Assembly: GCA_944393295.1 (NCBI GenBank)
Contig: CALXZR010000120.1
Location: 1-7,169 of the forward strand
From: an uncultured Clostridia bacterium
GTDB taxonomy: Bacteria > Bacillota_A > Clostridia > TANB77 > CAG-508
DNA length: 7,169 bases
Reading direction: 5' to 3'
A program made the translations under genes and the position numbers. The notes beneath the pieces were generated by a model. The model saw only the letters and a program-made list of their open reading frames with translations, searched no databases and was not told the DNA's origin. Shown piece by piece: positions 5,819-7,169 of the stretch. Positions within the stretch are counted from its first letter, which is position 1; every line of letters begins with the position of its first letter.

Positions 5819-7021
5819 TTATTTAGCTTCTACTAAAGTTTTTGTATCTCTTGCTATAACTAGTTCTTCGTTAGTTGGAACTACATATACATTAATTTTT
5901 GAATCTTCTGAAGATATCATTATTTCTTCGCTTCTAGTATTATTTTTTTCTAAGTCTAATTTTACTCCCATCCATTCTAAGTTTTCACAAATTTTCTTTC
6001 TTATATTTATTTGATTTTCTCCAATTCCACCTGTAAATACTATTGTATCTATTCCCTTTAGAGAAACTGCATATTTAGCAACAAACTGAGCTATTGATTT
6101 AGTAAACATTTCAATTGCAATTTTAGCTTTTGGATATTTTTCTTCATCATAAGATGCAAGTTCAATTTCTCTAAAATCCGGATTTAGCCCTGTAATTCCA
6201 TATAGTCCAGATTTCTTATTTAATAGATTGCTAGCTTCTTTTGTGTCTAATCCTTCCCTATTCATTATTTCAAGAACAACTGATGGATCTAAGTCTCCAG
6301 AACGAGTTACCATCGGAAAACCTCCAAGTGGTGTTAATCCCATTGAAGTATCAATTGATTTTCCACCATCTATTGCAGCAATACTTGCTCCTTGTCCTAA
6401 ATGGCAAGTTACAATTTTTAAATCTTCTACTGCTTTATTTTGAAGTTCTGCAACTCTTCTTGAAACATATAAATGAGAAGTACCATGAAAACCATATTTT
6501 CTTATTTTATATTTTTCATACAATTCATAAGGAATTGGATATAAGAAATTTTCCTTAGGTATTGTTTGATGAAAAGCTGTATCAAATACTGCTACCATTG
6601 GTTTTCCTGGCATTGCTTCTTGACAAGCGCGAATTCCAAGAATTCCAGCTGGATTATGTAAAGGAGCTAAAACAGAACATTCATTTATTTTTTCTATAAC
6701 ATCTTCTGTAATAATTACAGATTTATTGAACATTTCTCCACCATGTACAATTCTATGTCCAATAGCATCTACCTCATTTAAATCTTTTATAACTCCATAA
6801 TCCTTATGAAGTAATTGTTCTAACATAACTTCAATTGCTTCAGTATGATTCATTGTAGGTTTTTTAATTACATATTTTTCACCATTTACTTTATGTGTTA
6901 AAAAAGCCTCCTTTTCTCCTATTCTTTCATAAGTTCCTTTTGCCATAACAGATTCATCCTTCATATCTATTAATTGATATTTTAAAGATGAACTTCCACA
7001 ATTTAATACTAATATTTTCAT
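5819..7021 (-). CDS. ackA: Acetate kinase paralog, first in the cluster
   Basis: Full-length (400 residues) acetate/propionate kinase making ATP from acyl phosphate. It has Asn7 in NCGSSSLK, Arg90 in GHRIVHGGE, APLHNP at 119-124, Asp147 in VFDTAFHQ, His179 in YGFHGTSH, His207 in CHLGQGAS, Arg240 in VTRSGDLDP, FTGGIGEN at 329-336 and Glu386 in PTNEE. It is the most divergent of the three around residues 271-288: the usual SGxxGxSGVSSD reads SGLYGITGLNPD, so the loop leading to the nucleotide-binding Asp282-Phe283-Arg284 has Asn-Pro for Ser-Ser. It also reads LGGFPM where the other two have LAGIPM or LAGVPM. The ATG follows GGAGG at 7027-7031 by 5 bases. It is the promoter-proximal gene, with about 100 bases of leader, and is followed by a 139-base gap with a hairpin. 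Whether it uses acetate, propionate or another short acid cannot be told. Butyrate kinase is unlikely, because that family is shorter and diverges in these motifs. Confidence 0.93.
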   Translation of the reverse strand: MKILVLNCGSSSLKYQLIDMKDESVMAKGTYERIGEKEAFLTHKVNGEKYVIKKPTMNHTEAIEVMLEQLLHKDYGVIKDLNEVDAIGHRIVHGGEMFNKSVIITEDVIEKINECSVLAPLHNPAGILGIRACQEAMPGKPMVAVFDTAFHQTIPKENFLYPIPYELYEKYKIRKYGFHGTSHLYVSRRVAELQNKAVEDLKIVTCHLGQGASIAAIDGGKSIDTSMGLTPLGGFPMVTRSGDLDPSVVLEIMNREGLDTKEASNLLNKKSGLYGITGLNPDFREIELASYDEEKYPKAKIAIEMFTKSIAQFVAKYAVSLKGIDTIVFTGGIGENQINIRKKICENLEWMGVKLDLEKNNTRSEEIMISSEDSKINVYVVPTNEELVIARDTKTLVEAK

Positions 7022-7048
7022 TTCTTCCTCCCTTTTATTTTCTAGGTT

Positions 7049-7081
7049 TTGTAAAAAGTTTTTCTGTTAAAACTTCTACAA
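7049..7081 (-). promoter_or_regulatory. Leader hairpin ahead of the kinase cluster
   Basis: In the leftward transcript, TTGTAGAA (7081-7074) pairs with TTTTACAA (7056-7049) and GTTTT pairs with AAAAC just inside, with one bulge and one G-U, giving about 13 pairs. It ends 17 bases before the ribosome binding site of the first kinase gene. No T-run follows directly, so simple attenuation is not indicated, and the stem is weak (AT-rich). I do not recognise a known riboswitch. Confidence 0.3.
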
Positions 7082-7131
7082 CCCTTGTTTTTTCTATATA
7101 AATTATTAAAACTTGATATTCCCCCCTTTTT

Positions 7132-7137
7132 ATTATA
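7132..7137 (-). promoter_or_regulatory. Probable -10 box for the kinase cluster, with a G-run at the start site
   Basis: A perfect TATAAT reads leftward at 7137-7132, about 110 bases before the first kinase ATG. The -35 region 16-17 bases upstream (about 7154-7160) is poor (TTTTTG or ATTTTT), so an activator may be needed or the promoter may be elsewhere. Five A and then six G follow the box, placing the likely first nucleotide at or in the G-run (7126-7121). A small TTTAG-TTG-CTAAA dyad at 7141-7153 lies in the spacer and could bind a regulator. Confidence 0.4.
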
Positions 7138-7169
7138 AAATTTAGTTGCTAAACAAAAATTTTACAAAG

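Noticed and set aside
6228..6558. Two overlapping rightward open frames opposite the first kinase
   Set aside because: Both are shadows of the conserved kinase coding sequence, and neither has a ribosome binding site.
3284..7021. Array of three repeats as a recent duplication or assembly artefact
   Set aside because: The three proteins differ at many positions throughout (for example 7-8 of the first 30 residues) and have different spacers, so they are true, old paralogs.

Overview
The window is very AT-rich DNA with strong AGGAGG-type ribosome binding sites, sigma-A-like promoters of the TTGACT/TATAAT kind and hairpin-plus-T-run terminators. Together with an RqcH/FbpA gene that uses standard code (TGG for Trp, TGA as a stop), this points to a low-GC Firmicute of clostridial or related type. 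The exact genus cannot be told from the sequence alone. There are no rRNA or tRNA genes, no CRISPR array and no recognisable transposase.

Layout, left to right. At the extreme left edge only the start codon and ribosome binding site of a leftward gene are visible. About 570 bases of non-coding DNA follow. They hold a perfect palindrome, a strong rightward promoter running straight into a strong terminator, and an inverted copy of that terminator hairpin about 155 bases further left. Next comes a leftward 195-residue orphan gene (700-1287) with its own promoter and terminator and a clearly higher G+C content than its neighbours, which suggests recent acquisition. A divergent promoter region then leads to a rightward rqcH/fbpA gene (1548-3245), the ribosome quality-control factor that adds alanine tails to stalled nascent chains. 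It meets the next, leftward, cluster at a shared hairpin that probably terminates both sides.

The right half is a leftward run of three acetate kinase paralogs, transcribed in the order 5819-7021, 4483-5679, 3284-4483. All three are full length with complete catalytic residues. The last two overlap by one base and are probably translationally coupled. The first is separated from them by 139 bases carrying a strong hairpin. No phosphotransacetylase gene is in view. Three intact, diverged acetate kinases side by side is the most unusual thing in the window. They could differ in substrate, nucleotide use or regulation, but the residues I can inspect do not settle which.
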